Shown here one piece after another: positions 35,161 through 46,810 of a stretch of DNA of 64,000 nt. Under the pieces are notes generated by a model. It worked only from the letters and a program-made list of their open reading frames with translations, was not told the DNA's origin and ran no database searches. The stretch's first letter is position 1, and each line of letters starts with the position of its first letter. The DNA lies in the NCBI GenBank assembly GCA_963082975.1, contig OY720345.1, forward strand, positions 34,046,611-34,110,610, read 5' to 3'. This DNA comes from Labia minor. Its lineage: Eukaryota > Arthropoda > Insecta > Dermaptera > Spongiphoridae. The translations under genes and the position numbers were made by a program.

Positions 35161-35720
35161 GAAAAATAATAATCACACATTTGAATTACATATCTTATTT
35201 AAATTTATTTTAAATGTATTTTTCCACCCAAAATTTTAATTTGCACAAGTGCTATCATTTAAAATATACTCGTATACTTAATCAAAACAAGTAGTAGATA
35301 TATAACTTAAAGTAGGAATAATTAAGTTGGTTTGTCTTGAATCCAATGATTGATTGATAGATCTATTTCTTGTTGAATGATTTATGAAACTAGTTTTCAA
35401 CTTTTTCCTTTTTGAATTGATAATAATTCTAAGATAATGTCTTTGATATTCTATCCGAACAAATCTTTCCAAGAGTGGATGTGGATTTTCTTTTCTTTTT
35501 TCTTTGTTTTTATTTATTTATGTTGTTTTTTATCATTTTTTTTTATTTATTTTTGATGTGTTTGAATTGAAAAGAAGCTGAATGTTTGTAACAGATTAAT
35601 AGAACATTGATTTCATAGAAATAGTTGTAGAATTGATCTTTATGACTAAAATTAGGATGTAAATTCTTTCTTAAACCATTTTCCTAGTAAATATGTCAAT
35701 AGTTTCTTTGTTCGAAGATA
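35161..35720. other. AT-rich DNA
   Basis: Nothing supported. A minus-strand 64-codon frame at 35278-35472 shows no domain. Confidence 0.4.
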
Positions 35721-36206
35721 CGGGGGCAGGTTAATATTAATAAGTCCATGACTTATATTGAATTTCCCGTCTCTTTAATGAAATGACAACATACCTGTCA
35801 GCAATTTGTCGATATTTGAACCAGCTGGGTCTTTTAGTTTTTATTTGACATCCATTAATAGCAAGCAGGCTTGAGAGAACAAAATGAAAAAAAGTGAATT
35901 TCCATGAAAATACGAATTGCTCTCTTATCTGCCCTATTCTCCGGATTTAGCCCCGAGTGACTATTTCTTGTTTCTAAATAGGAAAAAATGGCTCCGCGGA
36001 AAGAGATTTGACTCCAACTATAAAATCATCTCACAAACAAATCTATCTATGTCCTCGACATATCTTATTTTTTCGAAGGAATAAAAAAAATTGAAGAAAG
36101 TTTTAACGAAGTGTTTGGAGCTCAAACTACGTTGAAAAATAAAATAATTTTTTATCAAAAAAAATCAGTGTTTCATTCCAAAAGACACGGACTTATTGAC
36201 CTGCCC
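35721..36206 (+). mobile_element. mariner (DD34D-type) deletion relic
   Basis: 5' GGGGGCAGGTTAATATTAAT and 3' CGGACTTATTGACCTGCCC are imperfect inverted ends with TA on both sides. The right half translates, with frameshifts, to CPIFSGFSPE-type and KKWLRGKRFDSN-like sequence, corresponding to the mariner transposase segment YSPDLAPSDYFLF...KKWL. The catalytic core is mostly deleted and broken by stops. The same family as 14384-14615. Confidence 0.65.
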
Positions 36207-37130
36207 TAGTATATACTAGATTCTCATTTTAAATACTGAATAATAAAAATATAAATTTATTTTGTTAAAGAAAACGGTAATTTTTTGAGAATTTTTATAA
36301 AAATTGTATGTTTTTTTTGCTTTAAATATGATATTAAATTTAAAATAATAGATTAGACAAGACAAAGATTGATATTATTCCAAATTTATGTATATTATTT
36401 TAATCTTTTTATTTTTAAATATTTTTTTTTAATAATTTAAAAGTATATTATTTTATATATATATATATATATAAAAGAATTTAAAATTCAAATTACGAAT
36501 TTCATCATTTATTTATTTTTTGTTTTAAATTTCTGTTTCAGATACGTTTTATTTTTTTATTATTTTATTATTATTAATATTATTATTTATAAATAGTAAC
36601 TGGAAGCACCTGAAGGCTCCAACAGCCTATCACTATCGGTTGGAATCCGGTTAGGTGACCTAATGCCAACTGCTGCTGGTTAACGCAGATCGGAGCCCAC
36701 CGAAATGGATATAACAAACGCCGCCTGGGAATTCTTCTCCAGAAAAACGAAGATATAATTAACAAGCATTAACATGAAATATTATAAAGATGTAGAGATA
36801 AAATCAATTAGAAAATTAATATTAAATTTATTTTTAATTCAATTTATAAATATAGCTATGATTTGAATTGATAAACATTTTGTATTATGTGCCATAATTA
36901 ATAAATGGAGAATATAGTTATATATTTTTTTAAAAAAATATTTATAATATAATATTATTATATAAAATATTTTCCCAAAGGTTTACATTTATTCAACAAA
37001 GAATATATAAACAAATAAAGAATTTGAATTTCTGATAGAAAAATTAAAATAAAATAATAATAGAAAATAAAAAAAGAATAATATTATTTAAATTAGTAGA
37101 TTCACAAATAATTAGAAATTAAATTATATA
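36207..37130. other. AT-rich DNA with island 36595-36745
   Basis: The island (CTGGAAGCACCTGAAGGCTC, TCGGTTGGAATCCGGTTAGG, CAAACGCCGCCTGGG) is sharply GC-richer than its flanks. Both strands have short open frames without recognised domains. It could be a fragment of a retroelement or an old exon. Confidence 0.35.
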
Positions 37131-37138
37131 TATTATAT

Positions 37139-37410
37139 CAGGGCCATCCTAAGATATTCGGCGCCCGTGGGCTTCTAAAATTTTGCGCTCCTTTTTATAA
37201 GAAATTACACAGAATGGTTAGAAAAACAGATATGTATTTTGAATATCCATGATTAAAATCTTTAAAGTGATGTCACTCCGGGTTGGAGGTGACTATAAAA
37301 CTACTACTTAGCAATAAGAAAAAATATATAAACGAATAAAAAATGACGCCCCCAGAAGGCTTGCGCCCTAGGGCTATAGCCCAATTAGCCCTGTGGTTAG
37401 GGTGGCCCTG
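37139..37410. mobile_element. hAT MITE H6, intact
   Basis: 272 bp, ends CAGGGCCATCCTAAGA and (reverse complement) CAGGGCCACCCTAACC, flanked by a perfect 8-bp duplication TATTATAT (37131-37138 and 37411-37418). No coding capacity. Confidence 0.85.
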
Positions 37411-37418
37411 TATTATAT

Positions 37419-38175
37419 ACATTATTGTGAATTATTATTCATAGGATAATGTTTAGGCGAGTACACTCCAAGTAAATTTTATATAATTTTAGAGCAAACG
37501 TCTAAAATTATTCTTAAATCTTATATATTTATTAAACGATTTTTTTGTAAGTATTTTTCTGTGAATTCAATAGTAGAGTAGTAGATGCAATATATAAAAA
37601 TTTTAAACATCCTCAGAACTGAAATACACAGTGAATTGAATAAAACAAATAAAAAATAAATAAAATAATAAAAAACATCTAAAAAAAAAATATTAAGAGA
37701 GAAACGAGTTTTGGTTTTGACACGCGTGCTTATTCGATTCCACTGGTTCATCAGAAAACGGATGCAATTGGCCTTATTAGGCATTTAACATGCATTTAGT
37801 GTACTTAATAGGGCATTTCCTTGAAAAAAAAAAGTTTATTAAAATAAGACACGTGCGAAATGGTTGTTTATATTATCAATCTAAGTTTTTAAACATTTAG
37901 AAAGATTCATTGATTTTATGTAGTTTATAGTTAAACCAAACGAAAATAAAGGAGGAAAAAACAACTTGGATGCTCTTAAGTTGGCGTGAGGATTGAGGAA
38001 TAGTTTTTCCTTAAATATACAAAGTCCTTGAAGAGTAAATGTTTTGTAAATCAAAGATATATTGTTTTATTTTTGAAATGAAAAGATTCAAGGCTGACAA
38101 AATGCTATGTTGAAAATTGTTATTCTCTTGAAACTCTCTACTCTCTCTCTCTCTCTCTCTCTCTATAGTATAGAC
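37419..38175. other. AT-rich DNA with (CT)n microsatellite
   Basis: A CT run of about 12 units at 38141-38164. A minus-strand 87-codon frame at 37521-37784 is low complexity. No gene supported. Confidence 0.45.
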
Positions 38176-38468
38176 CAGTGATTCCCAAACTGTGAGCCGC
38201 GGCTCCCTGGGGAGCCGGGATGCCTTCATAAGGGAGCCGCGAAAAAATTTTCTAATACTTGAAATTTTTGGTTCAAAAAAAAAGCTAAGATGATTTTGTG
38301 GGCAAACTTTTGAACATTTATTTTCGATTATTTTTCAATTTTTTTTACTTTCCCGCATACTTCGTATAAGGGAAGTATTGGAATCGTCAAAAATTTCGAC
38401 TTCGAGATTTCGATAGATCTTGACGTTTTAGACCTCCCTGAGTCGGAAAATACCATTTTTCGAATTAT

Positions 38469-38517
38469 GTCTGTATGTATGTATGTATGTATGTATGTAT
38501 GTATGTATGTATGTATG

Positions 38518-38546
<29 letters not shown>
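38469..38546. repeat. (TGTA)n microsatellite, about 19 units
   Basis: Uninterrupted TGTA array inside C2, in the same relative position as the (TG)n of family A and the GTCC array of family B. Confidence 0.95.
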
Positions 38547-38548
<2 letters not shown>

Positions 38549-38845
38549 TGTCTGTAAGCAAATTTACTCAAAAACTAATCAAGCTAGGACTTCGAAATTT
38601 GGTACACCGATATTATTCACAGTTTGTAGATTTCTATCAAAATTTCGTCAAAATCGGTTAACCGGAAGTGGTACTTTACCTACACTGGTTGCGTTTACCT
38701 TTCAAGTAAAGTACCAGTTTGCTTCGAGATATTTGCTTCATATTTTGTATATAGATTTAAAAATATGAAAAAAATTGAGATACCAAATTTCATTATGATC
38801 TGACTACCGGAAGTGACATTTTACCTATACAAGTAGCGTTTCTTT

Positions 38846-38925
38846 TTTACCGACCGACGATAGTAAGGGAGGTATTGTTTTCACACCAAATTTCACCTAT
38901 GGATATTTTTAGGTACCAAGTTTAC
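38846..38925 (+). mobile_element. Family B 5'-terminal fragment inside C2
   Basis: TTTTTTACCGACCGACGATA, then GTAAGGGAGGTATTG and CACACCAAATTTCAC, is the 5' end of family B. It stops after about 75 bases; the B hairpin is absent. C1 lacks it. Confidence 0.65.
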
Positions 38926-39150
38926 ACATTCTAAATATTCATTCACAACTCTTTATACCTATTTATATGCGGGAAAGTCTAGGGGAGGACACTCCCGCTT
39001 ATTTTATTACGGTTCTAAAAAAAAGGTCAGATGATTTTTCGATGCTCTAAAACATTTCCGATGGAGGGAAGAAAAGTGTTCCATTTTTTCAAGAGAGTAA
39101 AAATTTATATAAAAATCGGATGTATTAAGGGAGCCTCGGAAAAAAATCCA

Positions 39151-39540
39151 TAGCATTGCGATCTCGAAAATTTTCGATGTCGAGACTTTGATGTTTTTAT
39201 ACGTTTTAAGGTCCCTGAGTCATTTTCACTAAGATTGAGAAAAATGTATGTATGTGTGTATGCAAACAAGAATACGTAAAAACGGTTTGAGCTAGAATAA
39301 TGAAATTTGGTACACTGGCAATATTCAAAATTTGTAGTTTTCTATCAACTTTTAAGAAATATAGCTCAACCGGAAGAGGGTCATTACCTACAAAGTTTTG
39401 ATTTTTTATCACTCTAAAGTGACCGTAAAAATAGATATATATTTGATAGTTTTTCACATGATTAAAAATTGTATAAAACTGCTATATATAGAATTTCAGC
39501 TTTATATGAGAAAATACCAGAATTAATTTTTTTCAACTGC
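39151..39540 (+). mobile_element. Family A element A4, truncated at both ends
   Basis: Begins at ATTGCGATCTCGAAAATTTT, has a short TGTATG microsatellite, core AATGAAATTTGGTAC, CAACCGGAAGAGGGTC, and stops near CCAGAATTAATTTTTTTC before the hairpin. Confidence 0.65.
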
Positions 39541-42500
39541 ATATCTCCCTAACTAACTATTATTTGGTTGAAAGTCTATATGTTATAGATTTATAAAACT
39601 AAAACTCACTTTTTTAACTTAGTTGGCCTCCCTACTACCATACAAAATTTAATTAAATTCAAATATTTTTTTTTTTAAATTTAAATATGCCTTAATTTAA
39701 TCTTGTGATTCATATTAATTGGTGCACAGAAGTAATGAATGTTCTTAGCGAGATTAAATTTTATCTAATGTTGTCCGATTTGGCCTTAATCCGCATTGAT
39801 ATTCTCCTAAGATTAGAAAAAACTTAAAAGTTGAGTTCTACCTCAGTCCAATTCATTTACACATTCAAGTTGCTTGGTAAATAATAATAATCTAATAATA
39901 CTTATATTTTAATTTTATAATTAAATATTCAAATTTTAAACTATTATAATTGAACTCTTATTTCTGAATTTAATAGCAAGTTGATTTTTAAAATTTTCTA
40001 TTTCACCTGGATATGATTATCTAAAAATATATCTCTATATCTTCTCTCTCTACATCCATCTTCATATTTTTTGCTTAAAAGGTCATTGTTCTATTAACCT
40101 GTTGATTCCCAATTCCCAAAATATATTTAGAGATGGATAATTCGATTTTTATTTTGTATTTTTAAAAATAGTTTGGGAATAATACAAAATTTCTCCACAT
40201 AAAAATAATTATATTATGAGAGATCAACAACTTAAGAAAATTAAATTATAAATATAATGATTAAAAATAACTTTAAAAAAATTATGATTAAAATATATTT
40301 TTTGACAGAAGAATGAAATAACATTTATAATGCATTTATAAAGAAATTAGATTTTACAAAACTAACAATAAGTACAACAAATATGATATATAATAAGAAT
40401 TTTATTTATTTCATATTAGTTAAAAACTTTTTTTTTCTCTAAATATTACTATTTTATAGAAAAAATCCAAACAACAGTTTTAATGAATATATTTTATTTC
40501 AGTTTATTTGAATTTTATTCAATATATTGTACTAGTTTAAATGGTACAAAAATAATTTTTATGTGAAATACGGGTATAAAACGTTCAAATAATTTAAGAA
40601 TAATTATTCATTATAATGCTTGATCTAGAAAATAAAAAATATATATATTTATTTAGTATTACAATTACAATATATATAATTATCATTAAAATTTTTATTA
40701 TACATTATATTTATTCAAAAATATTATTTTTTATGTCTTACTGACATGTGCATTTAAATAGTTAAAATATAATTAAACTGATTTTATTGAAAATAAATAA
40801 AATAAATAAATAATATTTAATACATTGAATAATAGGCTTAACTGTATACTGGCGAAAAGCTGTCAATCTTGTGGATCTGGGCTGGCAAGAAAATTTTTAT
40901 TTTACTGAGGTCTATAGAAGTGAGGTTCACCCATGTTATACGAGATCAAATTGGGAATCTATCATGCAACAACTCTACCCACCTTGATAAGCGTTGTTCC
41001 TTCATAAGATGTTAAGTTTTTAGTTTTATTTGATATATTAAAAATTAGAACAAACTTATTTTATAATTCTTACTCTTATTTTATAATTAAAAATAATATG
41101 TTATATGTTTTTTGTCAATTTTTTTTTGTTTGATTCAGTGAGTTTTCTTTTTCTCATCTGGTATTTGGATGAATAAACATTGTATTAGAACCTTTCATGG
41201 TTAATTATTATTCAAAGTTTAATAACCAAGAAATATATATATAACTGATGATGATGAGCATAAAATATAAACAAGCAATAAAATATTAACTAAGATTTTT
41301 GTTTAACTTGCGATCTTTAAAATGTTCTTTTAGCAATTCGCCAGTAACAATTTCATTATTTTTTAAAATATTTTACTTTATGGAAAAAATATTTTTTGTT
41401 TTATTATTATTGATGGAGGTTTGTTACTAGCATATCATTAAAATAAAAACAAGAAACTTTCAATATGCAGATTGATAAACACGTTTTTTTAATTACAAAA
41501 CTTAATAATAGTAAATTATTATATTACTCTTTCTCTCTCTTTAGATAAGTAATAAATAAAATATTGTATGTATATATTATATACGATTTATACTCATACA
41601 CTAGTTTGGTCTAACTGTAATCCTACTCTTTGAATAAATACTATTTTTATCATTTTCTATAATTGATAATATTAAAAATAGCATTAGAAAAGAAAAAATA
41701 TTATTTACATATAAGTATATAAAGTTATCTTTAAATATAAAGAAAATAAAGAAATTATTTAAATGTATATATATATTGATATTACTAGTATATTATTAAT
41801 AATAATAATATTAATAGTGCAAAAAGATAATATTTGTCTAAAAAAACATAGAAATATTAGGAAATTTGATTTCTTTTGTATGAAATGTTCATATTTTTGG
41901 AGACTTTAATGCAAGTTAAATTCTTAATCGATTTTGAATTTGTTTTATTAACTAATTTATGTTTATATGAAGATTGATTAATCACTATTTATTATTATTA
42001 TTATAGGAAAAAAATGAAAAAAAATATTTTATGTATTTTTAAAAAATAATAAATGTTTTAAAAACTTTGAAAATTGAAAAATTCTACATCTTTTTTATAA
42101 TTAAAATATGTAATTAAATTGGAAAAATAAAAATCAATGATAGTTTTTTCTCTAAAAAAATGAAACTTTAAAACAAATTATATAATAATAATTAAATTCG
42201 ATATGCTGTTTATAAACAATAAGAAATTTTAAGAATTACTCTTTAAGGCTAGGAAAGATATTAACTCTAAATATAAGAAATTCCTTCCGTTTACACTTAA
42301 AACTATGATATATAAAGGAAAAAAATTAATTGTTTTTTTTTTATAACTGAAACCCTAAAAAGGAAAGAGTATACATGAAATAAATAAATAATAAACTTAA
42401 ATATAAAAATAAAATTATTAATAGATAATAAAATATTAATTTATGATACTCGAATTCTCATTAAAGAAAGTCATGCAAGACTTATAAATTAAATAATAAT

Positions 42501-44124
42501 AATAATTAAAAATTATAATTGAATTTCAGAAATAGGTATGTTATATATAAAATAAAAAAAACATTAATGTTTGTTTATATCTTTTTTTAAAAAAAATAAT
42601 ATTAATTTTATGTGCATTATTTGAAGAATAAAAAATATTGAATTAAGTTAAAAGTTGACAAAAAATTGTTAAATTTCCAAATTTATTGAAAGATTTAATT
42701 ATTCTAAATTTTCAATTTAATATTATATCTTTACTTTTAAATATTTTATATATATTGGGGGAATTTAAATATTATTAAATTTGTATTTTTAAACATGGAA
42801 TCAAAACTTAAAAATTTTAGACTAGAGTAGAGTTTTCTTCTTTTATATTTAGTCGTCTAATAACATTTTATTTAAATGTTGAAATGTTTTACATTGATAA
42901 AAGATAATGAAAAAGATAATGAAACATTTAAGTATTTAGATCGCTTTGGTAATTAGAAAATTACTAATGACGTTTTCAAACTATTAATATTTATTTTATT
43001 TCAGTACTGAAAGAGATAGAAAGTTTTAAACCTGTATCTTCCTTCTTCTCAATAAAAGTGGTGGCTGACTTACAAAGAAAATGATAATTGAGCTAATAAA
43101 TTATATAATAAGAGGGAACTTCAAATTTAATTATAGATTAAAATAATAGAATTAATATTGGTTTAATTATAATTTATCATTTTCTAAAAAAAATATATAT
43201 TTTAGATATTTGTAGTATAACTTAAAATTAATAATATTTTTCCTCAATAAAACCTGGGATAGGATTGAGTTAATTTTCTGTTCTTTTTGCACAAATACGC
43301 AAAGATATTTAATTAAAATAATTAATTAATTAATTACAACTTGACAACTCAACCACATTTCTTACTTAACATTTTATTATCTATTTTTGTGATAAAATTT
43401 ATAAAAAATATATTTTATCAATTACTTTTTTTTTTGTTTATTTTTCTTTTTATTTATCTAAAATTAAATCCCGACAAGAAATATGTGTTATGCAAATGAG
43501 AATATTTCAAGTAGTGCTTATGTAAACGGGTTTAACAAGGGATTTCTGTCTAAATAAAAAAGTTAATTAATTCTAATCTGTGTATATTTATCTCAAATCA
43601 AGTTTATTTTATTGTAGTGTAGAAGCGACTTAATTTTAGATTAATTTAATAATAATCTTCAGTTTATAAATGAAAATCCTTTCAATTATGTTTATATAAG
43701 TTTTTTTTTTAAAAAAAAAAGAATTATTGAAAGATCACCTTTTTTTGGGCTATATAAATTTTCTTACGATAATTATATCAATTCAACAAAGTATAAAATT
43801 CCTTTTTTTTACACAACCACATATCAACAATCATATATTCTGTTAGAAAGAAATTAGAAACCAGCACCATGACAACTATCTAAAAATTAATGTCTTGAAA
43901 GTATAATAATCCTAATTGGTGAATAATAAAGTATATTAATTTGATCTTAAATAAGGGAGAAATTTTCCAGAACTAAATAAATTAAATATTATTATATACA
44001 AAAAAAAAATATTAAATATGTAGTCGTTTTTTGATTTAGTTGTTAAAAACATAAAAACACATTTAATAGTTTATTGTTTTTAAAAATCAAGAACTGAAAA
44101 TAAGTACTAAAATGTGTTTGGATC
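39541..44124. other. Long AT-rich desert
   Basis: 4.6 kb with no repeat family member and no credible coding sequence. One GC-elevated patch at 40855-41000 (CTGGCGAAAAGCTGTCAATC, GAGGTTCACCCATGTTATAC) stands out but matches nothing with confidence. Confidence 0.5.
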
Positions 44125-44582
44125 TTTTTTGATGGCATTACATCACGTGCTGGCGCGTGATGGTAGTCAACGTGTTAAAAAATTAATTCCTGAACTTTCA
44201 GAGATTCAATCAAGCTGAAATTCTATATATAGCAGTTTTATACAATTTTTAATCATGTGAAAAACTATCAAATATATATTTATTTTTACGGTTACTTTAG
44301 AGGGAAAAAATCAAAACGTTGTAGGTAATTACCCTCTTCCGGTTAAGCTACATTTCTCAAAAGTTGATAGAAAACTACAAATTTTGAATAATGCTAGTGT
44401 ACCAAATTTCATTATTCTAGCTCAAACCGTTTTTACGTAATCTTGTTTACATACACACACATACGTTTTTCTCAACCTTAGTGAAAATGATTCAGGACCC
44501 TTCAAATCGTATAAAAACATCAAAATCTCAACATCGAAAATTTTCTTGATCGCAATACTATCTCTAGTGAGATATTAAAAAA
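44125..44582 (-). mobile_element. Family A element A5, 3'-truncated
   Basis: Minus strand: TTAATATCTCACTAGAGATA at the 5' edge, short ATGTGTGTGTATG, core AATGAAATTTGGTAC, ACCGGAAGAGGGT, CCAGCACGTGATGTAATGCC. It ends there without the AT-rich arm and hairpin. Confidence 0.65.
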
Positions 44583-46459
44583 GTAACCTACTGTAGGTTC
44601 CACCATTGGTACATGTACAACAATTTAAGAATATCTATTTTTTTAGTGATTGGGAATGTGGTATATTTCCCAAATAGTTATTAGGTATTTTATAGAAAAT
44701 CAATTGGGAAATCGACAAAGTATGAAATAAATTTCCGATTCATTTCGAATATTACAAAACTTCCTTTTATCAAGACTAATTCATATATTATTTGGCAAAC
44801 GTATTGAAATTTGAACTTTAGGAGAGCGTGAGTCAAGAGAAATGGAATTAAGTTTAATTTTTATTATTTTTTTTTAAGAATATTTCTTTTCTCTAAATAT
44901 TAATAATTCATTTTGTATATTTTTCTCTCTTTGAGGAACGAAGGGGAGGATATGTTGTTGATTAGCTTGTTTTACAGAATTTGTATTTTCTTATAAATTA
45001 TATAATCGGGTATTCTTTGTCCAAATAATATTATATAGAATGCCTAAAGAAATGATGTAATAATTCTCATATTTCTTTACAATTCTAGTGTCTCAAGCTT
45101 TACCGGTAACTCATATATGTAAATATATAAAAATGAATATAAAAAATCTGAAAAAAAATGAATTTATAAAACTAATATCCAAGCTTAATAGTAGGATATA
45201 TTGAGTTTTGAAAATATTGATTGAAAATTAAATTAGTATTAATTCAATATTCAAACTTCAAATACTACTTTATTATTAAATTAAATCCTTCATGGAAAGC
45301 TAAAGATATTATTTTCACAGGTGTTATAAATATAAATTTTTATTTTATTTTTATAAAATAGTCAAAAATGTTTTCTACTTCTATTATTTATATAATTAAG
45401 ATAAATACGTTTAAAAATCAGTAGAGGAGAGATAAGAAAAAAATTGGCGAATGTCTTATGGATGAATTTACATAAGAACATAGCAAACAGACCTCTCCCA
45501 ACATTTCTCGATCGGGTAATTATTTTTTTATCTTCACTTTAAAACAAATTGACTCTAGAGGAATAAACATATGTGTAGGTGGAAAACCTGCATAGACTAT
45601 TCCTTCTAAGCCTCCTCCAGTCTCCATTCACCATTGCGCTTTAATACGTCTATGATTAAGTGAAGGCTCTCCTAATTTATTCACCATTTATTTGATGATG
45701 AATAAAATCATGTAAATATTAATCGCTTTTTTTTTATATCTTATCTCTTATATTCAATCGTTCATTTGAATTGATTAATTAAAAAATTAAATTTATACAA
45801 AAAAAAAAGAAAAATAAATAAATAATTAAATTCTAAAAAGAAATTTGTTATTTCATATGTAGAAACAAGTTATTGAATTATATTTTTTTTTTAAATGAGA
45901 AGATTTTATTTAAATTATTTTATTTATTTTATTTAAATTCTCAACTTGAATATATGGCTTAAAAGATGGGGAAAATTTTGATATTCTTGTAGATTCCGAA
46001 AAAAATAATTTGATAAAGAAAAAGGAAGGTACATGGGTTATAAGGATGGTTGTAAAAAATGTGATTACATTGCTTTGAATGTAAAAAAAAATAAATAGGT
46101 TTCTATGATTGCCCAAAGTATCCAAATAAATTTTTAGCATTTTTCATATCTTTTTCAATTGGGAGAGAAAAGACCATTTTGAGTTTCTAGTCTTACAATT
46201 TTTCCTGACAGTAAGACAAATATGAAAAATTCTAAATTTATATTTGAATTTTTCAGGACATTTTTTTAAATTCTAATCAACGTTTTGACAAAAATCTTCT
46301 TTTATAAAGTATTTCAATATAAATCTTTATTTGTATATATTTTCAAGGAATATTTTCATTTGAATTCATGTTTGTATAATAAGTGTGAGTAAAAACGAAT
46401 ACATAAAATATCTTTTTAAGTTTTTCGTTATATTTTTTCTTGTTATTCTAAAGGATTAT
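44583..46459. other. AT-rich DNA with island 45430-45680
   Basis: The island (AACAGACCTCTCCCAACATT, AAGCCTCCTCCAGTCTCC, CATTGCGCTTTAATACG) is non-repetitive and GC-elevated. No open frame of note. Confidence 0.35.
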
Positions 46460-46810
46460 TCACTCGATTTGAAATCGATCAATTATCTTTAGAGAAATTG
46501 AACACAATTTCTTCACAATTTTATCCAGGTTTTTTTTTAATTTCATTGTAAAGGGCGGAGAAGGCCGACACATCGAACTTATTTCCAGGACCTCGCTGAA
46601 TGAATAGAAGGAATGTGTATATAACTTCTCTCCTTTTGCTACTGCTATTGAGGTTTGACAGCTGCACAGGCATGACTGGCCAAAACTTGTTTGATTTGTT
46701 AATAGACCGTTAGAGACATTATCATTTGAGAGGGTTGATGTCCACCAATATACTATCTCTATGAAACACAAATAAACAAAGAATTTCATCAAGGAACTAT
46801 TAAAAATCAA
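46460..46810 (-). CDS. Unidentified open frame with signal-peptide-like start
   Basis: A 116-codon minus-strand frame. An internal Met gives MKFFVYLCFIEIVYWWTS, hydrophobic and signal-like, then NDNVSNGLLTNQTSFGQSCL, CSCQTSIAVAKGEK and YTHSFYSFSEVLEISSM. The 46555-46760 part is clearly more GC-rich than the flanks. No domain is recognised, no clear splice donor follows, and the end is lysine-rich low complexity. On the plus strand the same segment carries TTTGACAGCTGCACAG, a Meis/E-box-like motif, so a conserved non-coding element is at least as likely as a gene. Confidence 0.25.
   Translation of the reverse strand: MIFNSSLMKFFVYLCFIEIVYWWTSTLSNDNVSNGLLTNQTSFGQSCLCSCQTSIAVAKGEKLYTHSFYSFSEVLEISSMCRPSPPFTMKLKKNLDKIVKKLCSISLKIIDRFQIE

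Larger units (their letters stand above)
38347..38997 (+). mobile_element. Family C Helentron-like element C2, full-length
   Basis: 5' ACTTTCCCGCATACTTCGTA, then (TGTA)n microsatellite 38469-38546, core CGAAATTTGGTACACC, AACCGGAAGTGGTACTTTAC, partner repeat TATGCGGGAAAGT and hairpin GGGAG-GACA-CTCCC. It contains a fragment of family B near its 3' side. Open frames through the TGTA array are artefacts of the four-base period. Confidence 0.75.
38176..39150 (+). mobile_element. hAT element H7, left end only, hosting C2
   Basis: CAGTGATTCCCAAACTGTGA follows the octamer GTATAGAC (central TA), with GGGAGCCG motifs behind it. The body shares GGTTCTAAAAAAAAGGT and TGATTTTGTGGGCAAACTTT with H4. C2 is inserted at 38347-38997, after which GTATTAAGGGAGCCTCGG continues. 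It abuts A4 and no right end is seen. Confidence 0.55.

Noticed and set aside
38328-38768. Open frames of 64-97 codons through the TGTA array on both strands
   Set aside because: A four-base repeat is open in all frames; these encode MYVC-type repeats and lie wholly inside element C2.
40855-41000. Possible U1 snRNA-like segment (GTGAGGTTCACCCAT)
   Set aside because: Only about 15 bases resemble a U1 stem region. The 5' splice-site-pairing sequence, Sm site and overall stems are not present.
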